From contig NZNT01000029.1 in assembly GCA_002695005.1 (NCBI GenBank), positions 1 to 64,000 on the forward strand: DNA of 64,000 nucleotides, read 5' to 3'. The stretch's first letter is position 1; each line of letters opens with the position of its first letter. Under the pieces are notes generated by a model that worked only from the letters and a program-made list of their open reading frames with translations, was not told the origin of the DNA and searched no databases. A program made the position numbers and the translations under genes. This DNA comes from Maritimibacter sp. (lineage in GTDB: Bacteria; Pseudomonadota; Alphaproteobacteria; Rhodobacterales; Rhodobacteraceae). Below, one piece after another: positions 43,928 through 52,606 of the stretch.

Positions 43928-45256
43928 ATGGCAGACCTGACGACCGACTTCATCGGGATCAAATCCCCCAACCCCTTCTGGCTCGCCTCGGCCCCGCCGA
44001 CCGACAAGGAATACAACGTCCGCCGCGCCTTCGAGGCCGGATGGGGCGGTGTCGTGTGGAAGACGCTTGGCGAAGAAGGTCCGCCCGTCGTCAACGTCAA
44101 TGGCCCGCGCTACGGGGCGATTTATGGCGCGGACCGGCGGCTTCTGGGTCTGAACAACATCGAACTCATCACCGACCGTCCGCTTCAGACGAACCTCGAC
44201 GAGATCAAGCGTGTGAAGGCCGACTACCCGGACCGCGCCGTGGTCGTGTCGCTCATGGTGCCGCTGGACGAGGATGCGTGGCGCAAGATCCTCGACCGCG
44301 TGGGCGAGACCGGCGCGGACGGGGTCGAGCTGAACTTCGGCTGCCCGCACGGGATGGCCGAGCGCGGCATGGGCTCTGCCGTCGGTCAGGTGCCGGAATA
44401 TGTGGGCCGGATCACCGAGTGGGTCAAAAAGCACTCCGACCTGCCCTGCATCGTGAAACTCACGCCGAACATCAGCGACATCCGCCAGCCCGCGCTCGCC
44501 GCGAAACAGGGCGGGGCGGACGCGGTCAGCATGATCAACACGATCAACTCGATCACCTCGGTGAACCTCGACGCGATGTGCCCGGAGCCGATGATCGACG
44601 GGCTTGGCACCCACGGCGGCTATTGCGGACCGGCGGTGAAGCCCATCGCGATGAATATGGTGGCCGAAGTGGCGCGCTGGGAAGAAACCGCAGGCATGCC
44701 GATCTCGGCCATCGGTGGCATCTCCACATGGCGTGACGCGGCGGAGTTCATGGCACTGGGTGCCGGGAACGCGCAGGTCTGCACCGCAGCGATGACCTAT
44801 GGCTTCCGGATCGTGAAAGAGATGTGTTCGGGGCTGTCACAGTGGATGGACGAGAAGGGATATTCCAAGACCTCGGACTTCATCGGCATGGCGACGCCGC
44901 GCGTCACCGACTGGCAGCACCTGAACCTCGACTACGTCACCAAGGCCGAGATCGACCAGGATCTCTGCATTTCCTGCGGGCGCTGTTTCGCGGCCTGCGA
45001 GGACACGTCGCATCAGGCCATCGCGATGTCCGACGACCGGGTGTTCACGGTGAAGGACGACGAATGCGTCGCCTGCAACCTCTGCGTCAACGTCTGCCCG
45101 GTCGAAGGCTGCATCACGATGCGCCGCCTGTCGCCCGGCGAAAAGGACCTGCGCACCGGAATGATCATCCCGGCCGAGGACGACAAGCGCACATGGCTGG
45201 AACATCCGAACAATCCGGACGGCGATCCGCTCACCTGCATCTCGCGGGGTCAGTGA
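43928..45256 (+). CDS. preA: NAD-dependent dihydropyrimidine dehydrogenase subunit PreA
   Basis: Catalytic subunit that reduces uracil or thymine to the 5,6-dihydro form. It has 442 residues. The FMN-binding TIM barrel resembles class 2 dihydroorotate dehydrogenase (NPFWLASAPPT, ELNFGCPHGMAERGMG with the active-site Cys region, VKLTPNISD, AIGGISTWRDA). Two C-terminal [4Fe-4S] motifs are CISCGRCFAAC and CVACNLCVNVCP. It works with PreT, encoded two genes upstream. Confidence 0.96.
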   Translation: MADLTTDFIGIKSPNPFWLASAPPTDKEYNVRRAFEAGWGGVVWKTLGEEGPPVVNVNGPRYGAIYGADRRLLGLNNIELITDRPLQTNLDEIKRVKADYPDRAVVVSLMVPLDEDAWRKILDRVGETGADGVELNFGCPHGMAERGMGSAVGQVPEYVGRITEWVKKHSDLPCIVKLTPNISDIRQPALAAKQGGADAVSMINTINSITSVNLDAMCPEPMIDGLGTHGGYCGPAVKPIAMNMVAEVARWEETAGMPISAIGGISTWRDAAEFMALGAGNAQVCTAAMTYGFRIVKEMCSGLSQWMDEKGYSKTSDFIGMATPRVTDWQHLNLDYVTKAEIDQDLCISCGRCFAACEDTSHQAIAMSDDRVFTVKDDECVACNLCVNVCPVEGCITMRRLSPGEKDLRTGMIIPAEDDKRTWLEHPNNPDGDPLTCISRGQ

Positions 45257-45263
45257 GCAGTGC

Positions 45264-45312
45264 TTGACCGGGGGTTGGCCTGTGCTAGCCTCGTTTTAAC
45301 CGAATGGTAAAA
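45264..45312 (+). promoter_or_regulatory. Promoter and operator upstream of the amidohydrolase operon
   Basis: TTGACC (45264-45269) and CTAGCC (45285-45290) form a promoter-like pair with a 15-bp spacer. Immediately downstream, TTTTAACCGAATGGTAAAA (45294-45312) matches the preT operator in layout. Position after the -10 suggests repression. The rest of the 271-bp leader has two small hairpins and a short open frame. Confidence 0.5.
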
Positions 45313-45377
45313 ACCAGAACTTCTGCCGAAGCCCCTGCGAAACAAGGGGCACGGCACCGCAACAGGGACTGAGGGCG

Positions 45378-45515
45378 ATGCTGCATCGCGCGAAATCACG
45401 GATCGGTTCGGGGGCGTTTGCGCGCACCCGGACGCCACAGCCCATTTCCCTGTTGCACAAAATGACAGCGGCGCGCCTGATGTATGGGCGTCCGCCAGAG
45501 ACTGCGACGAAATGA
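45378..45515 (+). CDS. Possible 45-aa leader ORF before the amidohydrolase gene
   Basis: A short open frame, ATG 45378 to TGA 45513-45515, starting MLHRAKSRIGSG. It is preceded by GAGGG and ends 12 bp before the next gene. It is basic, with no signal peptide or known motif. It could be a leader peptide or spurious; codon bias gives little support either way. Confidence 0.25.
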   Translation: MLHRAKSRIGSGAFARTRTPQPISLLHKMTAARLMYGRPPETATK

Positions 45516-45527
45516 CAGGAGAGTGCC

Positions 45528-46778
45528 ATGGCAGCCCCCGGTGAGAACCTTCGTATCAATGCCGACCGGCTTTGGGACAGCCTTATGGAAATGGCCAAGA
45601 TCGGGCCGGGCGTCGCGGGCGGCAACAACCGCCAGACGCTGACCGATGCCGATGCCGAGGGCCGCGCGCTGTTCCAGAAATGGTGCGACGACGCCGGCAT
45701 GAGCATGGGCGTCGACACGATGGGCAACATGTTCGCAACGCGCGAGGGGACGGACCCCGACTCGCTCCCGGTCTATATCGGCAGCCACCTCGACACCCAG
45801 CCCACGGGCGGGAAATACGACGGGGTTCTGGGCGTGCTCGGCGGGCTGGAAGCGGTGCGCTCGATGAACGACCTCGGGATCAAGACCAAGCACCCCATCG
45901 TCATCGCCAACTGGACGAACGAGGAAGGCACGCGCTTCGCGCCCGCCATGCTGTCGTCGGGCGTGTTCGCCGGCATCCACGAACAGGATTGGGCCTATGA
46001 CCGGGAGGACGCCGAGGGCAAGAAGTTCGGGGACGAACTGAAGCGGATCGGATGGGTCGGCGACGAAAAGGTCGGCGCGCGCAAGATGCACGCGATGTTC
46101 GAGTTGCACATCGAACAGGGGCCGATCCTTGAGGCCGAAGAAAAAGACATCGGTGTCGTCACACACGGTCAGGGCCTGTCGTGGACGCAGGTGACAGTGA
46201 CCGGCAAGGAAAGCCACACGGGGTCGACCCCCATGCCGATGCGCAAGAATGCGGGGCTGGGCATGGCGCGCATTCTTCAACTCGTGGACGAGATCGCCTG
46301 GTCGCACAAACCCGACGCCGTGGGCGCGGCGGGCCATATCGACGTCTATCCCAACAGCCGCAACGTGATCCCCGGCAAGGCGGTGTTCACCGTCGACTTC
46401 CGTTCGCCCGATCTTGCCACCATTCAGGATATGGAAAAGCAACTCGCGGACGGCGCCAAGAAGATCTGCGACGAGATGGGGCTGGAGGTCGCGCTGGAAA
46501 AAGTCGGCGGGTTCGATCCGGTGGAATTCGACGAAGGCTGCGTGACAGCCGTGCGCGATGCAGCCGAACGGCTGGGCTATTCACACATGAACATCATCTC
46601 GGGCGCGGGCCACGACGCCTGCTGGATCAATCAGGTCGCACCGACAGCCATGATCATGTGCCCCTGCGTGGATGGCCTCAGCCACAACGAGGCCGAGGAT
46701 ATCTCAAAGGAATGGGCCACCGCCGGGGCCGACGTGCTGTTCCACGCCGCGCTCGAGACGGCGGAGATCGTGTCCTGA
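45528..46778 (+). CDS. M20-family carbamoyl-amino-acid amidohydrolase (beta-ureidopropionase/HyuC type)
   Basis: Third step of reductive pyrimidine degradation: hydrolyses N-carbamoyl-beta-alanine (or the beta-aminoisobutyrate analogue) to the amino acid, CO2 and ammonia; N-carbamoyl amino acids from hydantoins are an alternative. It has 416 residues. Zinc ligands lie in IGSHLDTQPTGGKYDGVLG (His87, Asp98), TNEEGTRF (Glu132/133) and HIEQGP; GSTPMPMRKNA is the dimerisation-lid region of this family. An AGGAGAG ribosome site precedes the ATG. First gene after the second operator. Confidence 0.92.
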   Translation: MAAPGENLRINADRLWDSLMEMAKIGPGVAGGNNRQTLTDADAEGRALFQKWCDDAGMSMGVDTMGNMFATREGTDPDSLPVYIGSHLDTQPTGGKYDGVLGVLGGLEAVRSMNDLGIKTKHPIVIANWTNEEGTRFAPAMLSSGVFAGIHEQDWAYDREDAEGKKFGDELKRIGWVGDEKVGARKMHAMFELHIEQGPILEAEEKDIGVVTHGQGLSWTQVTVTGKESHTGSTPMPMRKNAGLGMARILQLVDEIAWSHKPDAVGAAGHIDVYPNSRNVIPGKAVFTVDFRSPDLATIQDMEKQLADGAKKICDEMGLEVALEKVGGFDPVEFDEGCVTAVRDAAERLGYSHMNIISGAGHDACWINQVAPTAMIMCPCVDGLSHNEAEDISKEWATAGADVLFHAALETAEIVS

Positions 46779-47518
46779 TCCGCCACGCGATCATAGAACT
46801 GGCGTTCGTCGCCGCCCCGGCCAATGCCGAGACCTGGGACTGGCAGCTGGACGATCCGATCCGGCCGCACACCGGGGTCGACATGATCGACACGGAGCCA
46901 GACAGCGTGACGCCCGAGCAGATCGCCGAACTCAAGGCAGCAGGGGTCACCCCCATCGCCTATGTTTCGGTCGGGACCGTGGAGAATTACCGCGACGACG
47001 CGGACGCATTTCCGGCCCACCTGCAAGGCAACACGCTCGGCAACTGGCCGAACGAGCGCTACCTCGACATTCGCGATCAGGCCACGCTCGTCCCGCTGAT
47101 GCAGGCGCGGTTCGCGCGGTTCAGATCTATGGGATTCGAGGGGGTCGAAGCCGACAATATCGACAGCTACTCGAACGACCCCGGCTTTCCGCTGACCGCC
47201 CGACACGCCGTCGCCTATGCCCGCGCGCTGGCCGGTGCCGCCCATGCCGAGGGGCTGACCATCGGGCAGAAGAACGCCATCGAACTTGCGCCCGACCTCG
47301 TCGATGTGATGGACTTCATGGTGACCGAGGAATGCTTCGAACAGGGCTGGTGCGAGGAGACGCGCATCTACCTGTCACAGGGCAAGCCGGTCTACGCCGC
47401 CGAATACACCGGGCAAGGCGTCGACTGGGCCGCCGCTTGCGAGCAGGCGCGTGATCTGGGGATCGCGATGATCCTGCACAACAACGACCTGAAAGGTCCG
47501 GCACAGGCACGATGCTGA
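46775..47518 (+). CDS. GH114-like (endo-alpha-1,4-polygalactosaminidase family) exported protein, CTG start
   Basis: The body matches GH114: WDWQL near the N-terminus, TPIAYVSVGTVENYRDDADAFP in two parts, YLDIRDQATLVPLMQAR, GFEGVEADNIDSYSND and VTEECFEQGWC. These enzymes cleave galactosamine-containing polymers. A signal peptide (IRHAIIELAFVAAPANAE) is encoded before WDWQL, but the only start-like codon is CTG at 46775, in a 4-bp CTGA overlap with the amidohydrolase stop where ATG would be normal. The first ATG in frame, 46883, would remove both the signal and the conserved WDWQL strand. Either CTG is used or the start has been lost. Confidence 0.6.
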   Translation: MIRHAIIELAFVAAPANAETWDWQLDDPIRPHTGVDMIDTEPDSVTPEQIAELKAAGVTPIAYVSVGTVENYRDDADAFPAHLQGNTLGNWPNERYLDIRDQATLVPLMQARFARFRSMGFEGVEADNIDSYSNDPGFPLTARHAVAYARALAGAAHAEGLTIGQKNAIELAPDLVDVMDFMVTEECFEQGWCEETRIYLSQGKPVYAAEYTGQGVDWAAACEQARDLGIAMILHNNDLKGPAQARC

Positions 47519-47859
47519 ACGACGATCCTCATGACGCCCGCGAAGTGGCCCATATCAAGCAGCGGATCGGCGCCGAGATCGACGCGTTCGATCCCAAGCG
47601 TGCCGCCGCCGGGATCGAGGACTGGAACGTGGCCACGCTTGCGGATTTCAAGAACGCGCTCATCGAACCGAATTTGATGGAGCTGAACCTGCCCGGCGGC
47701 ATCACCGACTACGCCTATGCCGTGACGCGGAAGAAAGGCCCGTACCGGGTGATGTGGCTGCCGTGGAACGACATCTTCAGCCTCGCGGTCGAAAGCCGCT
47801 TCGGCCCGGTGGATATCAGCGTGCATGGCGACGCGATCGGATGTTTTTCAAGTGTGTGA
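47512..47859 (+). CDS. Hypothetical protein in the pyrimidine locus
   Basis: Not recognised. It is 115 residues, cytosolic in appearance, starting MLNDDPHDAREVAHIKQR, and overlaps the GH114-like gene by 7 bp. A helical first third (IKQRIGAEIDAFDPKRAAAG) is followed by a beta-rich part with GPYRVMWLPWNDIFSLAVES and FGPVDISVHGD. Position within the operon suggests co-expression only. Confidence 0.65.
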   Translation: MLNDDPHDAREVAHIKQRIGAEIDAFDPKRAAAGIEDWNVATLADFKNALIEPNLMELNLPGGITDYAYAVTRKKGPYRVMWLPWNDIFSLAVESRFGPVDISVHGDAIGCFSSV

Positions 47860-47869
47860 GGGGATGGGA

Positions 47870-48136
47870 ATGGGACGGATCGCACTGGGCGCGCTGGCGC
47901 TCGCACTGGCCGGATGCGCGAGCGGCGGATCGGACGGCGGCCTGCCGCCCAACTATTATGTCGCGGACAAGCCTTACGCGAGTGAAGCGCTCGCGGCTCT
48001 GCCCGCAGACATCCCCTATTCGGACCTTCTGGTCTACACCGAGCCCGAGGATATCGGGTTCTGCTATCACTACCGCAGCGACGGAAAAATCTACCCGCTG
48101 ACCAATGCCGACGGTTATCCCGTCTGCGTCCAATAA
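47870..48136 (+). CDS. Small lipoprotein
   Basis: An 88-residue protein starting MGRIALGALALALAGCASGG at 47870, with a canonical lipobox LAGC and a GAGGGG ribosome site 6-7 nt upstream. The residues after the Cys lack Asp at +2, so outer-membrane sorting is expected. The mature part is short with two further Cys (GFCYHYR and PVCVQ). It lies between the hypothetical gene and the dihydropyrimidinase gene. Function unknown. Confidence 0.75.
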   Translation: MGRIALGALALALAGCASGGSDGGLPPNYYVADKPYASEALAALPADIPYSDLLVYTEPEDIGFCYHYRSDGKIYPLTNADGYPVCVQ

Positions 48137-48163
48137 GATCAGCGCAACGACAGGAGAGAGAAC

Positions 48164-49621
48164 ATGGCCACCAAAGTCATCAAGGACGGAACCATCGTCA
48201 CCGCCGACCTGACCTACAAGGCCGACGTGCTGGTCGAGGACGGCAAGATCATCGAGATTGGACAGGGGCTTTCGGGCGACGAAACGCTCGACGCGACAGG
48301 CTGCTACGTCATGCCCGGCGGGATCGACCCGCACACGCACCTCGAGATGCCGTTCATGGGCACCTACTCCTCGGACGACTTCGAGAGCGGAACGCGCGCA
48401 GCCCTTGCGGGCGGCACCACGATGGTCGTGGACTTCGCCCTGCCCAATCCGGGCGAGAGCCTGCTGGACGCGCTCAAGCGCTGGGACAACAAATCGACCA
48501 CGGCCTCCTGCGACTACTCCTTCCACATGGCTGTGACATGGTGGAGCGAGCAGGTCTTCGACGAGATGGAGACGGTGGTGAAGGAGCGTGGGATCAACAC
48601 GTTCAAGCACTTTCTCGCCTACAAGGGCGCGCTGATGGTGAACGACGACGAGCTTTATTCTTCGTTCATGCGCCTTGCCGACCTTGGCGCGACCCCGATG
48701 GTCCATGCCGAGAACGGCGACGTGGTCGCGGAACTGTCGGCCAAGCTGATCGCCGAGGGCAACACCGGGCCCGAGGGCCACGCCTATTCCCGCCCCCCGC
48801 AGGTGGAGGGCGAGGCGACGAACCGCGCGATCATGATCGCCGACATGGCCGGCGCGCCGCTCTACGTCGTTCACGTTTCGTGCGAGGACAGCCACGAAGC
48901 GATCCGGCGGGCCAAGATGCAGGGCAAGCGCGTCTGGGGCGAGCCGCTGATCCAGCACCTGACGCTGGATGAGAGCGAATACTTCAACCAGGACTGGGAC
49001 CACGCCGCACGCCGCGTCATGTCGCCCCCGTTCCGCAACAAGCTGCACCAGGACAGCCTGTGGGCGGGCCTGTCCTCCGGATCGCTGTCGGTCGTGGCGA
49101 CCGATCACTGCGCCTTCACCACCGAACAGAAGCGCTATGGCGTGGGCGATTTCACCAAGATCCCGAATGGCACCGGCGGGCTGGAGGATCGTATCCCGAT
49201 GCTCTGGACCTATGGCGTCGGCACCGGGCGGCTGACGATGAACGAGTTTGTCGCCGTGACCTCCACCAACATCGCCAAGATCCTGAACTGCTATCCGCAG
49301 AAGGGCGCGATTCTTGTCGGGGCGGACGCCGACATCCTCGTGCTCGACCCGGAGAAGGAAAAGACGATCACGGCGGACAAGCAGGTGTCGTCCATCGACT
49401 ACAACGTGTTCGAGGGCAAGCATGTGAAAGGCCTGCCCCGCTACGTCCTGACCCGCGGCATGGTCGCCGTGATGGATGGCGCGATGCAGGAGAAGCAGGG
49501 CCACGGCAAGTTCATCGCGCGCGAGCCGAACGCCACCGTGAACCGCGCCCTGTCCAAGTGGAAAGAACTCTCCGCGCCGCAGCCGATCGAACGGTCGGGC
49601 ATTCCGGCGACGGGGGTGTGA
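48164..49621 (+). CDS. hydA: Dihydropyrimidinase
   Basis: Zinc amidohydrolase that opens dihydrouracil or dihydrothymine to the N-carbamoyl beta-amino acid; D-hydantoinase activity is possible in the same family. It has 485 residues. Metal-binding motifs are DPHTHLEMPF (two His), the carboxylated Lys in FLAYKGALM, HAENGD, VVHVSCEDSHEA and VATDHCAF (Asp). An AGGAGAGAG ribosome site precedes the ATG. It follows the lipoprotein gene by 27 bp and precedes the second VOC gene by 1 bp. Confidence 0.95.
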   Translation: MATKVIKDGTIVTADLTYKADVLVEDGKIIEIGQGLSGDETLDATGCYVMPGGIDPHTHLEMPFMGTYSSDDFESGTRAALAGGTTMVVDFALPNPGESLLDALKRWDNKSTTASCDYSFHMAVTWWSEQVFDEMETVVKERGINTFKHFLAYKGALMVNDDELYSSFMRLADLGATPMVHAENGDVVAELSAKLIAEGNTGPEGHAYSRPPQVEGEATNRAIMIADMAGAPLYVVHVSCEDSHEAIRRAKMQGKRVWGEPLIQHLTLDESEYFNQDWDHAARRVMSPPFRNKLHQDSLWAGLSSGSLSVVATDHCAFTTEQKRYGVGDFTKIPNGTGGLEDRIPMLWTYGVGTGRLTMNEFVAVTSTNIAKILNCYPQKGAILVGADADILVLDPEKEKTITADKQVSSIDYNVFEGKHVKGLPRYVLTRGMVAVMDGAMQEKQGHGKFIAREPNATVNRALSKWKELSAPQPIERSGIPATGV

Positions 49622-49622
49622 A

Positions 49623-50045
49623 TTGACGACCCCCGCCACACCCACCGGCGTTCTCGAAGCCGCGGTCTATGTCGATGACCTCGACCGGGCCGAGGATTTC
49701 TATGCCGGCGTGGTGGGGCTCGACATCGTGACGCGGAACGATCCGCGCCACATCTTTTTCGCCTGCGGGCCCAGCGTCGTCCTCGCCTTCGTGGCCGAGG
49801 AAACGCGCGTCCCGCCGAACGAAGACCAGCTTCCGGTCCCGCCGCATGGCGCGGTCGGGCCGGGGCACATCTGTTTTTCCGTACCGGGCGAAGACCTGGA
49901 CGGATGGGTCGACCATCTGGTGACCAAAGGGATAGGGATAGAGTCGGACTTTCACTGGCCCCACGGGCCGCGCTCCATCTATGTGCGCGACCCGGCGGGG
50001 AACTCGGTGGAATTCGCCGAACCGAAATTGTGGGGACTTACGTGA
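49623..50045 (+). CDS. Second VOC-fold protein in the pyrimidine locus
   Basis: A 140-residue VOC protein with a TTG start at 49623, directly after the hydA stop. Motifs AAVYVDDLDRAEDFYAGVVGL, written as one beta-alpha unit with HICFSVPGEDLDGWVDHL and YVRDPAGNSVEF, place candidate metal ligands His and Glu. Its stop overlaps the GTG of the transporter ATPase (GTGA). It is only distantly similar to the VOC protein at 43552. Reaction unknown. Confidence 0.8.
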   Translation: MTTPATPTGVLEAAVYVDDLDRAEDFYAGVVGLDIVTRNDPRHIFFACGPSVVLAFVAEETRVPPNEDQLPVPPHGAVGPGHICFSVPGEDLDGWVDHLVTKGIGIESDFHWPHGPRSIYVRDPAGNSVEFAEPKLWGLT

Positions 50046-50824
50046 GCAAAAAACCCGTGATCGAAGCCAATGCGCTCGATCTGACCTTCGAGACGAACGA
50101 CGGCCCGGTGCAGGCGCTGAAGGGCGTCGACCTCGCCATCGAGAAGGGCGAATTCGTCAGCTTCATCGGCCCCTCGGGCTGTGGCAAGACGACCTTTCTG
50201 CGCTGCATCGCGGGGCTGGAAAAGCCGACGGGCGGGTCGCTGACCGTCAACGGCATGACCCCGGACGAGGCGCGAAAGGAACGGGCCTATGGCTATGTCT
50301 TCCAGGCGGCCGGGCTGTATCCGTGGCGCACCATCGCGGGCAACGTGCGTCTGCCGCTGGAGATCATGGGCTATCCGAAATCGGAACATGCCGAGCGGGT
50401 CGAGAAAGTCCTCTCGCTCGTGGATCTCGAGGGCTTCGGCAAGAAGTTCCCCTGGCAGCTGTCTGGCGGGATGCAGCAGCGGGCCAGCATCGCCCGCGCG
50501 CTGGCCTTCGATGCCGATATCCTGCTGATGGACGAACCCTTCGGCGCGCTGGACGAGATCGTGCGCGATCACCTGAACGAACAGCTGCTCGAACTGTGGG
50601 CGCGGACGGAAAAAACCATCGCCTTCGTCACGCACTCGATTCCCGAGGCGGTCTACCTGTCGACCAAGATCGTCGTCATGTCCCCCCGCCCGGGGCGCAT
50701 CACCGACATTATCGACAGTCCGCTCCCGAAGGAGCGGCCGCTCGACATTCGCGACACCAAGGAATTCCTCGACGTGGCCCATCGGGTCCGCGAGGGCCTG
50801 CGCGAGGGGCACAGCTATGACTGA
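50042..50824 (+). CDS. ABC transporter ATP-binding protein (NitT/TauT type)
   Basis: Energises import by the permease pair encoded next. From GTG 50042 it has 260 residues. Walker A is GPSGCGKTTF, the Q-loop YVFQAAGLYPWRT, the signature SGGMQQR, Walker B ILLMDEPFGALD and the switch His in FVTHSIPEA. The pattern matches the nitrate/taurine/aliphatic-sulfonate branch, which also includes pyrimidine-precursor importers. It overlaps the VOC stop by 4 bp. Confidence 0.94.
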   Translation: MSKKPVIEANALDLTFETNDGPVQALKGVDLAIEKGEFVSFIGPSGCGKTTFLRCIAGLEKPTGGSLTVNGMTPDEARKERAYGYVFQAAGLYPWRTIAGNVRLPLEIMGYPKSEHAERVEKVLSLVDLEGFGKKFPWQLSGGMQQRASIARALAFDADILLMDEPFGALDEIVRDHLNEQLLELWARTEKTIAFVTHSIPEAVYLSTKIVVMSPRPGRITDIIDSPLPKERPLDIRDTKEFLDVAHRVREGLREGHSYD

Positions 50825-50863
50825 GGCAGCATACCGCAGTCGCCCCGTAGCGGAGGGGCGCGC

Positions 50864-51727
50864 ATGAAAAGCATCGTCCCCATCCTCACGGTCGTCGCGG
50901 CCATCGTCGTCATCTGGTACGGCGCGGCGGTCTGGATGAATTCCCAATGGGCGCTGGATCAGGCCGGACGGGCCGAGGTCGAGCTGTCGTTCGGAGAACT
51001 CGTCACCGATACGCTCTCGCAGGAGCGCCCGCGCCTGCCCGCCCCGCATCAGGTGGTGGCGGAACTGTGGGATTCGACGGTCGGCAAGAGCATTACCTCC
51101 AAACGCTCGCTCGTCTTTCACGGCTGGATCACGCTGTCCGCCACGCTCCTCGGCTTCGCGTTCGGCACCGGAATGGGCATCCTGCTGGCCGTGGGTATCG
51201 TCCATAGCCGCGCGATGGACATGGGCGTAATGCCCTGGGCCATCGCGAGCCAGACGATCCCGATCCTCGCCATCGCGCCGATGATCATCGTGGTCCTCAG
51301 CTCGCTCGGCGTGACCGGGATCATCCCCAAGGCGATAATCTCGGCCTATCTGAGTTTCTTCCCGGTCGTCGTCGGCATGGTGAAGGGCCTGCGCAGCCCG
51401 GCGCATATGGACCTCGACCTCATGCACACCTACTCGGCCTCCAGAAATCAGACGTTCTGGAAGCTGCGGATGCCCGCCTCGATGCCCTACCTGTTCGCGT
51501 CGCTGAAGGTCGGCATCGCCGCCGCACTCGTCGGGACCATCGTGGGTGAGCTGCCCACCGGTGCGATCCGGGGCCTTGGCGCACGGATGCTGTCGGGGAG
51601 CTATTATGGCCAGACCGTTCAGATCTGGTCCGCCCTCATCGCCGCCGCGATCCTTGCCGCGCTTCTCGTGGGCATCATCGGGATCATCCAGCGCAACACG
51701 CTCAAACGGATGGGGATGGCGCAATGA
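50864..51727 (+). CDS. ABC transporter permease 1
   Basis: Membrane subunit of 287 residues with six hydrophobic segments. An N-terminal helix (IVPILTVVAAIVVIW) is followed by an unusual 60-residue periplasmic-looking stretch before HGWITLSATLLGFAFGTG. The EAA-type loop that contacts the ATPase lies in MHTYSASRNQTFWKLRMPASM. A CGGAGGGG ribosome site precedes the ATG. The gene overlaps the next permease by 4 bp (ATGA). Confidence 0.93.
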   Translation: MKSIVPILTVVAAIVVIWYGAAVWMNSQWALDQAGRAEVELSFGELVTDTLSQERPRLPAPHQVVAELWDSTVGKSITSKRSLVFHGWITLSATLLGFAFGTGMGILLAVGIVHSRAMDMGVMPWAIASQTIPILAIAPMIIVVLSSLGVTGIIPKAIISAYLSFFPVVVGMVKGLRSPAHMDLDLMHTYSASRNQTFWKLRMPASMPYLFASLKVGIAAALVGTIVGELPTGAIRGLGARMLSGSYYGQTVQIWSALIAAAILAALLVGIIGIIQRNTLKRMGMAQ

Positions 51728-52575
51728 GTTGGGGCTGGCTGATCTTCGCACTCGCGTTCTGGGCCGGGGCCTATGCGCTCAACGTCTGGCTCGCCAATTC
51801 GCGCTATTCGGACACGCGCGCGGTGCGGCTCGGGGTGCCGGTGATCTTCGGCATCACGATCCTCGTCGTCTGGCAGGGCCTCGTGCGCGGGCTGAACGTG
51901 CCGATGGTGATCCTGCCCGCGCCAACGGACATCTGGTTGCGTATCATCGCCTCGGTCCCGACGTTGTGGGAGGATTTCGTCCAGACCTTCGTGAAGGGCG
52001 CGCTCACCGGCTACGTCATCGGGTGCAGCGCGGCGGTCATCACGGCGATCCTGATCGACCGCTCGAAGTTCCTGCAACGCGGGCTCCTGCCCGTGGGCAA
52101 CTTCATCGCGGCGCTTCCCATCGTGGGCACCGCGCCGATCCTCGTCATGTGGTTCGGCTTCGACTGGCAGTCGAAAGCGGCGGTGGTCGTGGTCATGGTG
52201 TTTTTCCCGATGCTGGTGAACACGGTCGAGGGCCTCGCGGCCTCGACCCGGATGCAGCAGGACCTGATGGCCACCTATTCGGCCAGTTACCCGCAGACAC
52301 TGCGCAAACTGCGCCTGCCCGCAGCCATGCCGTTCATTTTCAACGGGCTTAAAATCACGACAACCCTCGCCCTGATCGGGGCCATCGTTGCCGAGTTTTT
52401 CGGCAGTCCGATCAAAGGCATGGGTTTTCGCATCTCGACCGAGGTCGGGCGGCTCAGGCTTGATATGGTCTGGGCTGAAATCGCAGTCGCCGCACTCGCC
52501 GGGAGTGCCTTCTACGGCGCGGTGGCACTGATAGAAAAAGGGGTGACCTTCTGGCACCCGTCGCAACGAGGCTGA
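51724..52575 (+). CDS. ABC transporter permease 2
   Basis: Second permease of 283 residues, similar in pattern to the first: LRIIASVPTLWEDFVQTFVK, ALPIVGTAPILVMWFGF and the EAA loop ATYSASYPQTLRKLRLPAAM. Two related permeases imply a heterodimeric channel. It starts in the stop of permease 1 and is followed 31 bp later by the binding-protein gene. Confidence 0.93.
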   Translation: MSWGWLIFALAFWAGAYALNVWLANSRYSDTRAVRLGVPVIFGITILVVWQGLVRGLNVPMVILPAPTDIWLRIIASVPTLWEDFVQTFVKGALTGYVIGCSAAVITAILIDRSKFLQRGLLPVGNFIAALPIVGTAPILVMWFGFDWQSKAAVVVVMVFFPMLVNTVEGLAASTRMQQDLMATYSASYPQTLRKLRLPAAMPFIFNGLKITTTLALIGAIVAEFFGSPIKGMGFRISTEVGRLRLDMVWAEIAVAALAGSAFYGAVALIEKGVTFWHPSQRG

Positions 52576-52606
52576 GCACAAAAACTTACCAACGGGAGAA
52601 AGACCA

